Source: Treponema sp. (GTDB lineage Bacteria > Spirochaetota > Spirochaetia > Treponematales > Breznakiellaceae). From it: a DNA stretch of 64,000 bases. Below the pieces are notes generated by a model that had not been told where the DNA came from, ran no database searches, and was given only the letters and a program-made list of their open reading frames with translations. The stretch covers positions 62,001 to 126,000 of the forward strand of contig WRMC01000001.1 of NCBI GenBank assembly GCA_009777335.1, in the 5' to 3' direction. Positions 27,758 to 38,061 of this stretch are shown one piece after another. The translations under genes and the position numbers were made by a program. Every line of letters begins with the position of its first letter. Positions within the stretch are counted from its first letter, which is position 1.

Positions 27758-29665
27758 TTATTCCTCCTGGGGGGGAGCTGCCTCTGGAGAGGGGCTGCTG
27801 AGGGAACTGGCATTCTCCCGGGAGGGGAAGCCAAGCAGAGTGCGGATATCATCGTCCACCAGGGTCTCCTGGACCAAAAGGGTATCGGCCAGGGTTTCAA
27901 GCTTGTCCTTATGGGTCCCCAAAAGATCCTCCGCCCTCTGGCGGCCCTCATCCAGAATACGCCTCACGGCCCGGTCGATCTTTTGGGCCGTCTCTTCTGA
28001 ATAGTCCTTGTGCCGGGCAATTTCCTTGCCCAGAAAAATGGGTTCCTCTTCCTGCCCATAGGTGACCGGCCCCATCTCTTCGGCCATGCCCCATTCGCAG
28101 ACCATGCGGCGGGCCATCTCGGTGGCCTGCTCCAGATCCTGCTTGGTGCCGGTGGTGGTCTCATCATAGAACAATTTTTCGGCGATCCAGCCGCCATAGC
28201 AGATTACAATCCGGTCCAGTATCCAGCCTTTGGTGCGGCTGTAGCTGTCCTCTTCGGGGAGGGACATGGCCATGCCCAGAGCCCTTCCATGGGGCACGAT
28301 GGTCACCTTATGAAGGGGGTCCGCATATTCCAGGTAGTAATGCAGAAGGGCATGGCCGGCTTCGTGGATGGCGGTCATCCGCCGCTCCCTGTCGGAGATC
28401 ACCAGGGTTCTCCGGGCCACCCCCATGAGGACCTTGTCCCGGGCCTCTTCGAAGTCGCTCATCTCTACGGAGGTCTTATCTTTTCGGGCCGCAAAGAGGG
28501 CCGCTTCGTTTACCAGGTTGGCGATGTCGGCCCCGCTCATGCCGGGGGTTGCCCGGGCTATTCTTTGGAGGTCCGTCCCCTCATCCAGGGGGATCTTGGC
28601 GGCATGGATCTTTAGGATATCTTCCCGCTCTTTGATGTCCGGCATGGCGATGACCACCTGACGGTCAAAGCGGCCCGGCCTGAGCAGGGCTGGATCCAGT
28701 ACGTCCGGGCGGTTAGTGGCCGCCAGGATGATCACCCCGTCCTTCGAATCAAAGCCGTCCATTTCTACCAGAAGCTGATTTAAGGTCTGCTCCCGTTCAT
28801 CGTGGCCCCCGCCGTAACCGGCCCCCCTGGTGCGGCCCACCGCATCCAGCTCGTCGATGAAGATAATACAGGGGGCGCTGCGCCTGCCCTGCTCAAAAAG
28901 GTCCCTTACCCGACTGGCCCCGACGCCAACGAACATTTCGACAAAGTCAGAGCCGGACATGTGGAAGTAGGCCACCTTGGCCTCTCCGGCCACCGCCCGG
29001 GCCATGAGGGTTTTCCCCGTTCCGGGCATGCCTACCAAAAGCACCCCCTTGGGGATCCGGGCTCCCATCTTGGTAAACTTCTGGGGGTCCTTCAAAAATG
29101 AGACCACCTCTTCTAGCTCGTACTTGGCATCCTTCTGGCCCGCCACGTCTTCGAAGGTGATTTTTTTTCCTTCATCCTGGTAGCGCTTGGCCCTGCTCTT
29201 TCCAAACTGAAAGGCCCGGTTCCCCGAACCCTGCATGTGGCGGAACATAAAAAAAATAAAACAAAAGCCAATAATCCAGGGGAGCATGCTGATAAGGATG
29301 CCCATAAAGCTGATCCGCCCCGCCGCTCCGGTGATCCCCACCCCCTTTTCTCTAAGCAGGGGGAGCAGGGCCGGGTCATTGTAGGGGATCAGGGTCCTAA
29401 AATATTGCCGGTTTACCCCGTCCTGGCGGATCCCTTCGATGATGTTATTGTCCAGGATGGTCACATCGGTAATTTCATTTTGCTCCAGGGAGTGGACAAA
29501 AACCGAATAGGGTATCTCTATCCGTGCCGGTCCCTCGTTGGCCCTGAAAAAATAGGTGATAAAAAGACCCACCATAAGAAGAAAAAAGAGGAGGGCAAAA
29601 CGGTTGGGCCTTGAGCCCCCTAGGTTAGGACGGGGAGGATTGGGATTTTTTTGATCATCCGGCAT
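27758..29665 (-). CDS. ftsH: FtsH, membrane AAA+ zinc metalloprotease
   Basis: The 635-residue protein has two N-terminal membrane segments (about 22-38 and 123-143) around a small periplasmic domain. The AAA module has Walker A GMPGTGKT, Walker [12 protein letters not shown] and the second region of homology [20 protein letters not shown]. The protease domain carries the zinc motif HEAGH and the third-ligand Asp in TKQDLEQAT. Walker A has Met where most FtsH have Pro. It degrades membrane and regulatory proteins. It directly follows tilS with no gap. Confidence 0.97.
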   Translation of the reverse strand: MPDDQKNPNPPRPNLGGSRPNRFALLFFLLMVGLFITYFFRANEGPARIEIPYSVFVHSLEQNEITDVTILDNNIIEGIRQDGVNRQYFRTLIPYNDPALLPLLREKGVGITGAAGRISFMGILISMLPWIIGFCFIFFMFRHMQGSGNRAFQFGKSRAKRYQDEGKKITFEDVAGQKDAKYELEEVVSFLKDPQKFTKMGARIPKGVLLVGMPGTGKTLMARAVAGEAKVAYFHMSGSDFVEMFVGVGASRVRDLFEQGRRSAPCIIFIDELDAVGRTRGAGYGGGHDEREQTLNQLLVEMDGFDSKDGVIILAATNRPDVLDPALLRPGRFDRQVVIAMPDIKEREDILKIHAAKIPLDEGTDLQRIARATPGMSGADIANLVNEAALFAARKDKTSVEMSDFEEARDKVLMGVARRTLVISDRERRMTAIHEAGHALLHYYLEYADPLHKVTIVPHGRALGMAMSLPEEDSYSRTKGWILDRIVICYGGWIAEKLFYDETTTGTKQDLEQATEMARRMVCEWGMAEEMGPVTYGQEEEPIFLGKEIARHKDYSEETAQKIDRAVRRILDEGRQRAEDLLGTHKDKLETLADTLLVQETLVDDDIRTLLGFPSRENASSLSSPSPEAAPPQEE

Positions 29666-31063
29666 TTATTTTTTACCCTCAGCTTTAAATGATAAAGAAA
29701 CAAGATAGGGACCAGCCCTTTCACCGGGGGGGACTTCAGCGGCCAGGATCCTGAGATCCCTGCCTATACCCACCAAAACAGCCAGTCCGGCGGCATTCTC
29801 ACCGGTGATGATCCGGGTAAACCCGCCCCGTTCTTTAGGGCCTAGTATATCGGAAAACCCTCTCCTGTGTCCCCCCCAAAGGATTCGATCACCCCGCCGG
29901 TGCTCCCGAAAAACCAGGGGGAGGGAGCTATAAAAGGCCCCTGGGGAAGAACCGGGGGGGCTGCCCTCTCCTGGGGGGCTCACCCTTAGAACAAGATCCT
30001 TTGTAAAGCCGGGACCCAGGACCCTTCCTTCTATTTTATGGAGCCCCGGCTCTTGGATTAGAAAGCTAAAGCCCCCCTGGTCCAGCCGGGGGGAGCCCAG
30101 GATGAGGAGACCCTCCCTTCGTTCCAGAAAGACTGAGCCGGATAAGCGGCCCTGGCGCAGCTTTCGTACCGTAGAACGTTTGGGTAGGGGCCTGGACCCC
30201 TTCTGTGGGAGTGAGGCATCCAGGGCTTTTAGGGTCTTTACCCCGGCATAGATTGCCTCCTCCTGGAGGATCGCCGGGGCCCGGGAAAAATCTTCTTCTT
30301 TAATGCCCAGGGCGGGGCCCTCAAGGAGCTCCCAAGAAAGGCGAGCCCGGGTTTCTTCGGAAATAAAGCGGGCAGAGAGGGACTGGGTAAGGGCCAGGAC
30401 GGGAAGGGTCTTGCGCCAGGGGGGGTATATCTCGTCCAGGAGGGGGATAAGGCGGGCCCTGAGGCGGTTCCTAAAAAACCGGGGGTCCCCATTGGTGGAA
30501 TCCTCCTGGTAGCTTATCTGACGCTCGGAGAGGTATTGAATTACCTCGGTCCGGCTTAGACCTAAAAGGGGCCTTAGAAGGTATTTCCGCCGCTGTGCTA
30601 TGCCCCCAAGGCCCCCCGGGCCGGATCCCCTCAGGACATTCATGAGGATGGTTTCCAGGTGGTCATCCCTGGTGTGGGCCGTCAGGATCAGGTCCGCCCC
30701 TATGCGCCGCCGGACCCGGTGGAGGGCCCTATAGCGGTAGATCCGGGCGGCCCCTTCTATACCGGCCCCCCCCTGGGCGGCGGCGGCAATCCGGCCCTGG
30801 GGTATGGAGATGAGGGTACAAGCAATATTGAGCTGGAGGCAGAGGGCCTGGACTGTCTGGATGTCCAGGGCCCCTTCTTCTGGGGGCCTAAGGCCGTGAT
30901 CTATGTGGATGCAATGGATGGAAAATCTTTCTTTTTCCCTTAAGGAGGCCAGGCCCGCGAGCATGGCCACCGAATCGGCCCCCCCCGAAACGGCGGCCAG
31001 GTATAGCTTTGCCTCCCGGTCGGACCCAAGACCCTGTAAAAGGCGGGATTCAAAGGGATGCAT
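29666..31063 (-). CDS. tilS: TilS, tRNA(Ile)-lysidine synthase
   Basis: The 465-residue enzyme has the N-type ATP-pyrophosphatase motif AAVSGGADSVAML and the TilS helper motif HTRDDHLETILMNVLRGSG, followed by a long C-terminal part. TilS places lysidine on C34 of the CAU tRNA-Ile so that it reads AUA. The ATG at 31063 has a strong GGAGG upstream. In other spirochaetes tilS also lies between rplY and ftsH. Confidence 0.92.
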   Translation of the reverse strand: MHPFESRLLQGLGSDREAKLYLAAVSGGADSVAMLAGLASLREKERFSIHCIHIDHGLRPPEEGALDIQTVQALCLQLNIACTLISIPQGRIAAAAQGGAGIEGAARIYRYRALHRVRRRIGADLILTAHTRDDHLETILMNVLRGSGPGGLGGIAQRRKYLLRPLLGLSRTEVIQYLSERQISYQEDSTNGDPRFFRNRLRARLIPLLDEIYPPWRKTLPVLALTQSLSARFISEETRARLSWELLEGPALGIKEEDFSRAPAILQEEAIYAGVKTLKALDASLPQKGSRPLPKRSTVRKLRQGRLSGSVFLERREGLLILGSPRLDQGGFSFLIQEPGLHKIEGRVLGPGFTKDLVLRVSPPGEGSPPGSSPGAFYSSLPLVFREHRRGDRILWGGHRRGFSDILGPKERGGFTRIITGENAAGLAVLVGIGRDLRILAAEVPPGERAGPYLVSLSFKAEGKK

Positions 31064-31102
31064 AAGAACCCCCTCCCTTGGACCGGGAGAAGCCGGACAG
31101 TT

Positions 31103-31711
31103 TTATTCTTCCGCTGGAGCCGCTTCGGCCGCTTCTTCTTCGACCACCGGTGCCGCTTCTTCCCTTACATACTTCACCAGAGCGACCACCTGATCCTGGG
31201 AAGAGATGACCCGCACCGCCGCCGGCAGGGGAAGCTCCCGGACATGGATGGATTGGTTCACCCCCAGCTCGGAAACATCGACCTCTATCCTGGGGGGAAG
31301 ATCCTTGGGAAGACATTCCACTTCGATTTCATGGAGGGGGAATTCCAGGATACCCCCCTCACGGACCCCCACGGGGCTTCCCTTAAGCTGGATGGAGACC
31401 CTTGTTCTAAGGAGGACTCCGCTTTCCACTTCGTAAAAATCCACATGGAGGATCTTTCCGTCTACGATGTTCCTTTGGGTGTTCTTTACAAAGGCCTCGT
31501 GGGACTTCCCGTCTATATCTACCTTAACGATGGTACTATCGGAAATTATCTTTACCCCATTGGAAAATTCCAGGGCATCTAAATCGATAGAGACGGCCTT
31601 CCCCGAACGCCCGTAGAGGACCCCGGGAATACGGCCCGAGCGGCGGACCTTGCGGGCTTCGGATGAACCGGAACCTTGGCGGCTCCGGGCCTTAAATTCA
31701 ACTTGACTCAT
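31103..31711 (-). CDS. rplY: Ribosomal protein bL25 (CTC form)
   Basis: The 202-residue protein has the N-terminal 5S-rRNA-binding L25 domain (VRRSGRIPGVLYGRSGKAVS) followed by a beta-rich TL5/CTC domain, making it the long form. The last 20 residues are an Ala/Glu-rich tail. The start has GGAGGAGAT upstream. It follows tRNA-Gln by 25 bases and was probably transcribed with it from the spoVG promoter. In related genomes pth often follows rplY; here the next gene is tilS. Confidence 0.95.
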   Translation of the reverse strand: MSQVEFKARSRQGSGSSEARKVRRSGRIPGVLYGRSGKAVSIDLDALEFSNGVKIISDSTIVKVDIDGKSHEAFVKNTQRNIVDGKILHVDFYEVESGVLLRTRVSIQLKGSPVGVREGGILEFPLHEIEVECLPKDLPPRIEVDVSELGVNQSIHVRELPLPAAVRVISSQDQVVALVKYVREEAAPVVEEEAAEAAPAEE

Positions 31712-31735
31712 AATATATCTCCTCCAATGGACTTA

Positions 31736-31807
31736 CTGGGACGACTGGATTCGAACCAGTGGATACCGGACCCAAAACCCGGGGGCTTACCGCTTGCCGA
31801 CGTCCCA
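31736..31807 (-). tRNA. tRNA-Gln (anticodon TTG)
   Basis: The minus strand folds into a complete cloverleaf. The acceptor is TGGGACG with CGTCCCA, the anticodon loop TTTTGGG gives TTG, and the T arm is ACTGG TTCGAAT CCAGT. The discriminator is G and the CCA end is not encoded. The U1-A72 pair is typical of bacterial tRNA-Gln. It lies between spoVG and rplY in the same direction, so it must be cut from a mixed transcript. Confidence 0.93.
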
Positions 31808-31890
31808 AAGAACTGAGGATACTATACATTAATAAGACTTTTTCGGCTATGCCCCCCATGGAACCCTTAGGTGATAACCCCGGAAAAAGA

Positions 31891-32172
31891 TCAAATTTCC
31901 AGGGTTGGATCGTCAGGGCCGCTCCCCATGTCGTATTTTTCGAGGATCTTATTTTGTAACTCCGCACGAAACTCTGGATGTATGGGATGAGCCACATCCT
32001 TATACTCCCCCGCCCGGGTTTTCCGGCTGGGCATGGCAATAAAGACTCCGCTCTTTCCTTCAATTATTTTTACGTTATGTATTACAAAGCAGTCATCAAA
32101 TGTAACCGTCACATAGGCCTTTAATTTTCCTTCACCTGCTACTTTACGAACCCGAATGTCAGTAATTTCCAC
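31891..32172 (-). CDS. spoVG: SpoVG, nucleic-acid-binding regulator
   Basis: I use the GTG at 32172, which has AGGAGAGG four bases upstream and gives VEITDIRVRKVAGEGKLKAY, the standard SpoVG start; the frame extends a little further upstream. The product is 93 residues, with the conserved MPSRKT and HPIHPEFR motifs. In Borrelia, SpoVG binds DNA and RNA and affects several transcripts. The gene heads the run to ftsH and has a strongly structured leader (32193-32270). Confidence 0.94.
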   Translation of the reverse strand: MEITDIRVRKVAGEGKLKAYVTVTFDDCFVIHNVKIIEGKSGVFIAMPSRKTRAGEYKDVAHPIHPEFRAELQNKILEKYDMGSGPDDPTLEI

Positions 32173-32192
32173 AATACCTCTCCTTGCTGATT

Positions 32193-32270
32193 TTGGAAAT
32201 CCCAAGCTCTCAGGGCTGCCCGGAGGGCTGTCCTGAGAGCCGCCCTCTGGGCCGGTTTGGGGGTTTCCAA
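32193..32270 (-). promoter_or_regulatory. Long hairpin in the spoVG leader
   Basis: Nested inverted repeats fill the leader. The inner stem GCTCTCAGG / CCTGAGAGC is at 32206-32214 and 32232-32240; the outer arms are TTGGAAATCCCAA (32193-32205) and TTGGGGGTTTCCAA (32257-32270). The intervening GCCCTCTGGG pieces are G/C-rich. With the predicted start near 32272 the hairpin would be the 5' end of the mRNA, ending about 10 bases before the ribosome binding site. Confidence 0.6.
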
Positions 32271-32278
32271 GTACCAGT

Positions 32279-32308
32279 ATTGTACTACCTTATCAAGAAA
32301 ATAAGCAA
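32279..32308 (-). promoter_or_regulatory. Putative promoter of spoVG
   Basis: On the minus strand TTGCTT (32303-32308) and TACAAT (32279-32284) are 18 bases apart. A start near 32272 would give a 100-base leader. Confidence 0.5.
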
Positions 32309-32337
32309 GGAAAAATAGAATTTTATTAAAATGATAG

Positions 32338-32366
32338 TTGACATATTTCCGATCTGTACTTAATGT
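32338..32366 (+). promoter_or_regulatory. Putative promoter of the acidic-protein gene
   Basis: TTGACA (32338-32343) and TAATGT (32361-32366) are separated by 17 bases, 45 bases ahead of the ATG at 32412. It is divergent from the spoVG promoter. Confidence 0.6.
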
Positions 32367-32411
32367 TTCTTTAAGAATAGACATCATACACTAGTTTTAT
32401 GGAGAGCATTT

Positions 32412-32714
32412 ATGGACAATCAGGTAACTTCATTAACGCTTGCTTTAGTGCCTCACTCCCCGGACCCCAGGTTCCAGGAGCCCGGCTGGCAGAATGAGGC
32501 CCTTCCCTTCCTCCTCTTCGATGACGATGACGAGGAAGATATGGACGAAGAAGAAGGTTTCGACGAACTGGACGACGACTTTGACGACGACGATGAAGAA
32601 GATTTTGACGATGACGACGATGATTTTGAAGAAGAAGATGATGATTATGACGAAGAAGAAGACGAAGACTTCGATTACGAGGAAGATGTAGACTACGACG
32701 ACTTTGACGAATAG
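32412..32714 (+). CDS. Extremely acidic small protein
   Basis: This 100-residue protein has a normal 36-residue N-terminus followed by 64 residues of which 51 are Asp or Glu. Aromatic residues recur every seven or eight positions in that tail (about residues 50, 57, 65, 72, 79 and 87). It has a good promoter and a GGAGAG ribosome binding site, so it is likely to be real. I do not recognise the family. Such tails occur in DNA mimics, ribosome or RNA-polymerase-associated proteins and calcium-binding proteins; none can be chosen here. Its stop overlaps the convergent rsfS gene by 22 bases. Confidence 0.65.
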   Translation: MDNQVTSLTLALVPHSPDPRFQEPGWQNEALPFLLFDDDDEEDMDEEEGFDELDDDFDDDDEEDFDDDDDDFEEEDDDYDEEEDEDFDYEEDVDYDDFDE

Positions 32715-33076
32715 GACCAGATTACCGGGGCTGCACTCCAAAGCCGTTCAAGTTCATAAAATGAGCGGCTTTTGGCAGTCATCAGGTGGATCACCATGGT
32801 TCCCAGGTCCAGAAGGCGCCACTCATCGGTTTTTTCGGGTCTTTTTGAACGGCTGAGGATCTCCAGATCCTTTTCCCGGATAAATTCTTTTATATGCCGC
32901 TCCAGCCCCATCAGGTGGGTGTTGCTGGTCACGGTGGCAATAATAAAGAAGTCGGTCCAAAAGTTGATGCTCCTCATGTCCAGAACCAGGACCTCGCCGC
33001 CCCTGTGTTCATCCAGGAGCTTCCCCAGCTCCTGGGCCAGGCGGTAGTCTTCTTTACTGTGCAACAAATCGGCCAT
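32693..33076 (-). CDS. rsfS: RsfS, ribosomal silencing factor
   Basis: From the ATG at 33076 (AGGGA upstream) the product is 127 residues; a TTG fifteen bases upstream lacks a binding site. It has the family core GGEVLVLDMRSINFWTDFFI and DEWRLLDLGTMVIHLM. RsfS binds uL14 on the large subunit and blocks subunit joining during starvation. The gene overlaps the end of the LCP gene and closes the operon that starts at rplU, next to nadD/yqeK as in many bacteria. Confidence 0.93.
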   Translation of the reverse strand: MADLLHSKEDYRLAQELGKLLDEHRGGEVLVLDMRSINFWTDFFIIATVTSNTHLMGLERHIKEFIREKDLEILSRSKRPEKTDEWRLLDLGTMVIHLMTAKSRSFYELERLWSAAPVIWSYSSKSS

Positions 33077-34285
33077 TAAAATCCCTGCCAATAATTAAGG
33101 TAAAATCCGAACGGCTCTCAAAGCCCCCGAAAGCTTCCTCGATTTCGTCCTGGACAAAGCCCGGGGTTTCGAAACGGATATTCACACAATGGATGATATC
33201 CCCAAAAATCCTCGCCATATCCTGATACCCCGAGCGGTCTATAATAAGGGTCCGCTCGTAGTCATTCCGGTCCGCGTTTCCTATGGACATAATATCATAC
33301 CCGAAACCCCGGAAAAGCTCAGCGGTCCTCCCGGCCAGCCCTGTCACGTTGGTCCCGTTCAGGACCTCCACGGTAAAGACCCGGTCCACCCGGGAACTCT
33401 CCAGGCTCTGCATGAGGCTCTCGGTGGTGTCCCTGACGATCTCTTTAATCAGGCTGCCGTCCCAATGGGGAAATAAAAGGGGCTGGCCCGAGACCTCCCT
33501 GATACTTCCCCCCACGGTCTGTAAACTGATCCGGTCCATATCTATGTTCACCAGCTCGTCAAAGAGCCGTTCCTGGGTCCGCCGGTTCATCCCGGTCCGC
33601 AGCATGGAATGGAAGAGCTGCCCCACCTGGGGGTTCCGCAAATAACGGTTCTGTTCGCCCAGGCGTTTAATAAAACCTATAAAGAAGCGCTGACGGCGGA
33701 AAGATACCAGTTCGGTGTTTTCTTCGGGGAGCTCGTAGCTGGCAAAGACCACCGCCTTGTCCCCATCCAGGACGCTGACCCCCGAAGGAAAGAGGATATG
33801 CCCATTCTGGTACTCCTGGACCGGGCTGGGGATAAAGACCTCCACCCCCTGAATAAGGTCGGTGATCCGGCCCAGATTTTCCAGGCTGATGACGATCGAA
33901 AAGGGAATCTCCAGCCCCAGGAGGGTTTCTATTTCGCTCACATAGGGGCCTATGCGCCGGGGGTCGTATACGGTGTCAATCCGGTCCACCCGGTTAATCC
34001 GCTGGATGATAAGGCCCACCGAACCGGGGATGTCGACCAGGGCCGCCCGGCGGGTAACCGGGTGGTACATGAGCACATAGGTCGACAGGGGCTTAAGGGG
34101 CTCCGGGTCCCCGGCGGGGCTCGGGCTGTTTTCGATGACAAAGAGGATGTTGATTACCCGGTTCCCCGAGAGGGACTCCCGAAAGGGATCGGAGCGGAGG
34201 AAGATAACTACAAAGATGACCCCCCCTATGAGGATCAGGGCGATAAGGGAGAGCAGGAGGGGGCTGGCATCGAAACGGACCTTCC

Positions 34286-34289
<4 letters not shown>
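33054..34289 (-). CDS. LytR-CpsA-Psr (LCP) family protein with LytR_C domain
   Basis: The 411-residue protein has one N-terminal membrane anchor (about 10-30), an LCP-like domain, and a C-terminal LytR_C domain (VEVLNGTNVTGLAGRTAELF). LCP enzymes attach glycopolymers to the cell wall. The arginine-rich helix is visible as FRRQRFFIGFIKRL, but the usual Pro-Arg-Asp of the active site reads Pro-Gly-Ser in DIPGSVGLII. It may therefore be a divergent or non-catalytic form. It overlaps nadD/yqeK by ATGA. Confidence 0.8.
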
Positions 34290-36498
<2,209 letters not shown>

Positions 36499-36552
36499 CT
36501 AGGGTAGATGGTTTATACAAAGGAGCCCATGTCCCAGGGGACGAAGAGGGGG

Positions 36553-36810
36553 CTATTCCCCCGCCGGCACCACTTGAGCCAGTTTTCGGCCCCGGCGCTG
36601 GGTAAAGCTAACCTTGCCGTCGGCCAGGGCGTAAAGGGTATAGTCCCCCCCCAGGCCCACATTGGGGCCCGCATGAATCTTGGTGCCCCGCTGGCGGACG
36701 ATGATGGAGCCGGCCTTTACCAGCCCTCCTCCAAAAACCTTAACACCGAGATATTTAGGGTTCGAGTCCCGGCCGTTCTTTGCGCCGCTTCCGCCTCGTT
36801 TCCGTGCCAT
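36553..36810 (-). CDS. rpmA: Ribosomal protein bL27, without N-terminal extension
   Basis: The 85-residue protein starts [20 protein letters not shown], so the mature N-terminus that reaches the peptidyl transferase centre follows the initiator Met directly. The ATG at 36810 has GGAGGAGC upstream, and an in-frame TAG lies six codons before it. There is therefore no longer precursor with the LQFFA-type cleavage site, although the Prp-type protease gene is directly upstream. Confidence 0.97.
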   Translation of the reverse strand: MARKRGGSGAKNGRDSNPKYLGVKVFGGGLVKAGSIIVRQRGTKIHAGPNVGLGGDYTLYALADGKVSFTQRRGRKLAQVVPAGE

Positions 36811-36811
36811 G

Positions 36812-37144
36812 TTAGCTCCTCCGCTCTATGGTAAGTCTGCAATTATCGGGGTATTCGGCGGACACCGAATGAAGACCCTCCAAAAGAAAGTCCCCGGCGG
36901 CGGAGAGGTATTCCCTGCCCTGGGGGCTATACTCCGCTTCCATCGAAAAATGTCCCCGTTCCGGGATGCTCCCCCGGACCCGTATGTCCTCCCGCTGGGA
37001 AAGGACCCCTAGCAATGTCCGTGTAAGGACCGAAACGGCCGCACAGACTATGTCATCACCGGGCAGCCCCGAATGGGCATGCCCCTCTACCTGGCAGGAT
37101 CTAAGCAGCCCCGCCTGATCCAAAACCACCCGTGCCTGTATCAA
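36812..37144 (-). CDS. prp: Prp-family ribosomal-processing cysteine protease
   Basis: The 110-residue protein has VEGHAHSG (catalytic His) and [12 protein letters not shown] (catalytic Cys), the Prp/YsxB signature, placed between rplU and rpmA as in Firmicutes. There, Prp removes a short N-terminal extension from bL27. The L27 encoded next door has no such extension, so its target here is unclear. The start is TTG at 37144, eight bases after the rplU stop. Confidence 0.88.
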   Translation of the reverse strand: MIQARVVLDQAGLLRSCQVEGHAHSGLPGDDIVCAAVSVLTRTLLGVLSQREDIRVRGSIPERGHFSMEAEYSPQGREYLSAAGDFLLEGLHSVSAEYPDNCRLTIERRS

Positions 37145-37151
37145 TGCCCTT

Positions 37152-37463
37152 TTAGGATCCGATGATATCCCGGATCTTGATGAGGGAATAATGCTGCCGG
37201 TGACCCTGGGTGCGCCGGTAATCTTTTTTGGGCTTATATTTAAACACGATGATCTTCTTGGTCCTCTTGTGGGCCTCGACCACCGCCTCTACCTTGGCCC
37301 CCTTTACATAGGGCTGGCCAATAGTGACCTTGTCACCGGAAAGGAGGAGGACCGAGTCTATACTTAGTTCCGACCCGGGTTCGGCATCGACCCTGTCTAC
37401 CTCTAATACGGCCCCTTTTTCGGCCCTGTACTGTTTTCCCTGAAATTCCATTAACGCATACAT
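37152..37463 (-). CDS. rplU: Ribosomal protein bL21
   Basis: The 103-residue protein begins MYALMEFQGKQYRAEKGAVL and contains KIIVFKYKPKKDYRRTQGHR, the 23S-rRNA-binding signature of L21. Length is normal. It is the first gene of the rplU-prp-rpmA-obgE operon and has a promoter about 45-75 bases upstream. Confidence 0.97.
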   Translation of the reverse strand: MYALMEFQGKQYRAEKGAVLEVDRVDAEPGSELSIDSVLLLSGDKVTIGQPYVKGAKVEAVVEAHKRTKKIIVFKYKPKKDYRRTQGHRQHYSLIKIRDIIGS

Positions 37464-37507
37464 AAATTCGTCCTTACAAAGGTAAAAAATTACTCAATAG
37501 AATGGAT

Positions 37508-37537
37508 CTTATACCACAAAAAGAAAGAAAAGGTCAA
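37508..37537 (-). promoter_or_regulatory. Putative promoter of the rplU operon
   Basis: On the minus strand TTGACC (37532-37537) and TATAAG (37508-37513) are 18 bases apart, separated by a pyrimidine-rich spacer. Confidence 0.6.
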
Positions 37538-37586
37538 TCCCAGGGCCCCTGGACCGGGCTGTCATTCCCGGCTCTGAAGCCAGGGA

Positions 37587-37616
37587 TTGACAAAATTGAG
37601 GGATGAAACAATAATT
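37587..37616 (+). promoter_or_regulatory. Putative promoter of the small periplasmic protein gene
   Basis: TTGACA (37587-37592) is followed after 18 bases by ATAATT (37611-37616). The leader would be about 50 bases. Confidence 0.4.
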
Positions 37617-37673
37617 GATAAAGGAACAAATATTAAGTTCTATTTTTTTTCGCATCAAATCGGAGGCTATCAC

Positions 37674-38054
37674 ATGAAGCGAATTTTTCTGGTAACCCTT
37701 ATTCTTTTATTGACTAGTACGGCCCTCTTTGCCCAAATGGGGCAGACTTCGGCCCAGGTAAGGCAAAATGCCCAGTCATATGCTACCCAGGCCAGGGCCA
37801 ATGCCAATCAGTTTGAACAAGTTTTAAATGATCTGCGGGCCCGGAATGTGGCCAACGCTGATGCTGCCATCTTCAACCGCATGAGAAACGAAATTAACCG
37901 CCTGGAATCCCAGATCGAGACCGAAGAGCACAGGATCACCGCCACCTTGGATAGGGGAAACCTGGTTAACCCTGAGGTCCTGGAACGGGTAGCCCGGCTG
38001 ATTAGCCAGCACCGGAACAAGGTGACCGAACTGGAGAACTTTATAGCCAACTAG
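37674..38054 (+). CDS. Small periplasmic helical protein, unknown function
   Basis: From the ATG at 37674 (CGGAGG upstream) the product is 126 residues. It has a signal peptide (MKRIFLVTLILLLTSTALFA, cleavage before QMGQ) and a mature part that is nearly all helix, rich in Gln, Asn, Ala and Arg, with heptad-like hydrophobics (FEQVLNDLRARNV, MRNEINRLESQI). A two-helix coiled coil in the periplasm is likely. I do not recognise the family. It converges with argS, seven bases separating the stops. Confidence 0.75.
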   Translation: MKRIFLVTLILLLTSTALFAQMGQTSAQVRQNAQSYATQARANANQFEQVLNDLRARNVANADAAIFNRMRNEINRLESQIETEEHRITATLDRGNLVNPEVLERVARLISQHRNKVTELENFIAN

Positions 38055-38061
38055 GGTCTGT

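Noticed and set aside
27757-27951. Longer N-terminus for the TPR-like protein inside ftsH
   Set aside because: It has no signal peptide and runs through ftsH, while TTG 27756 has AGGAGG upstream and a signal peptide.
31698-32063. A 121-codon minus-strand frame across tRNA-Gln and the end of spoVG
   Set aside because: It contains the complete tRNA and overlaps a confirmed gene in another frame.
32139-32387. An 82-codon minus-strand frame upstream of spoVG
   Set aside because: It covers the spoVG promoter and leader hairpin and shows no protein-like pattern.
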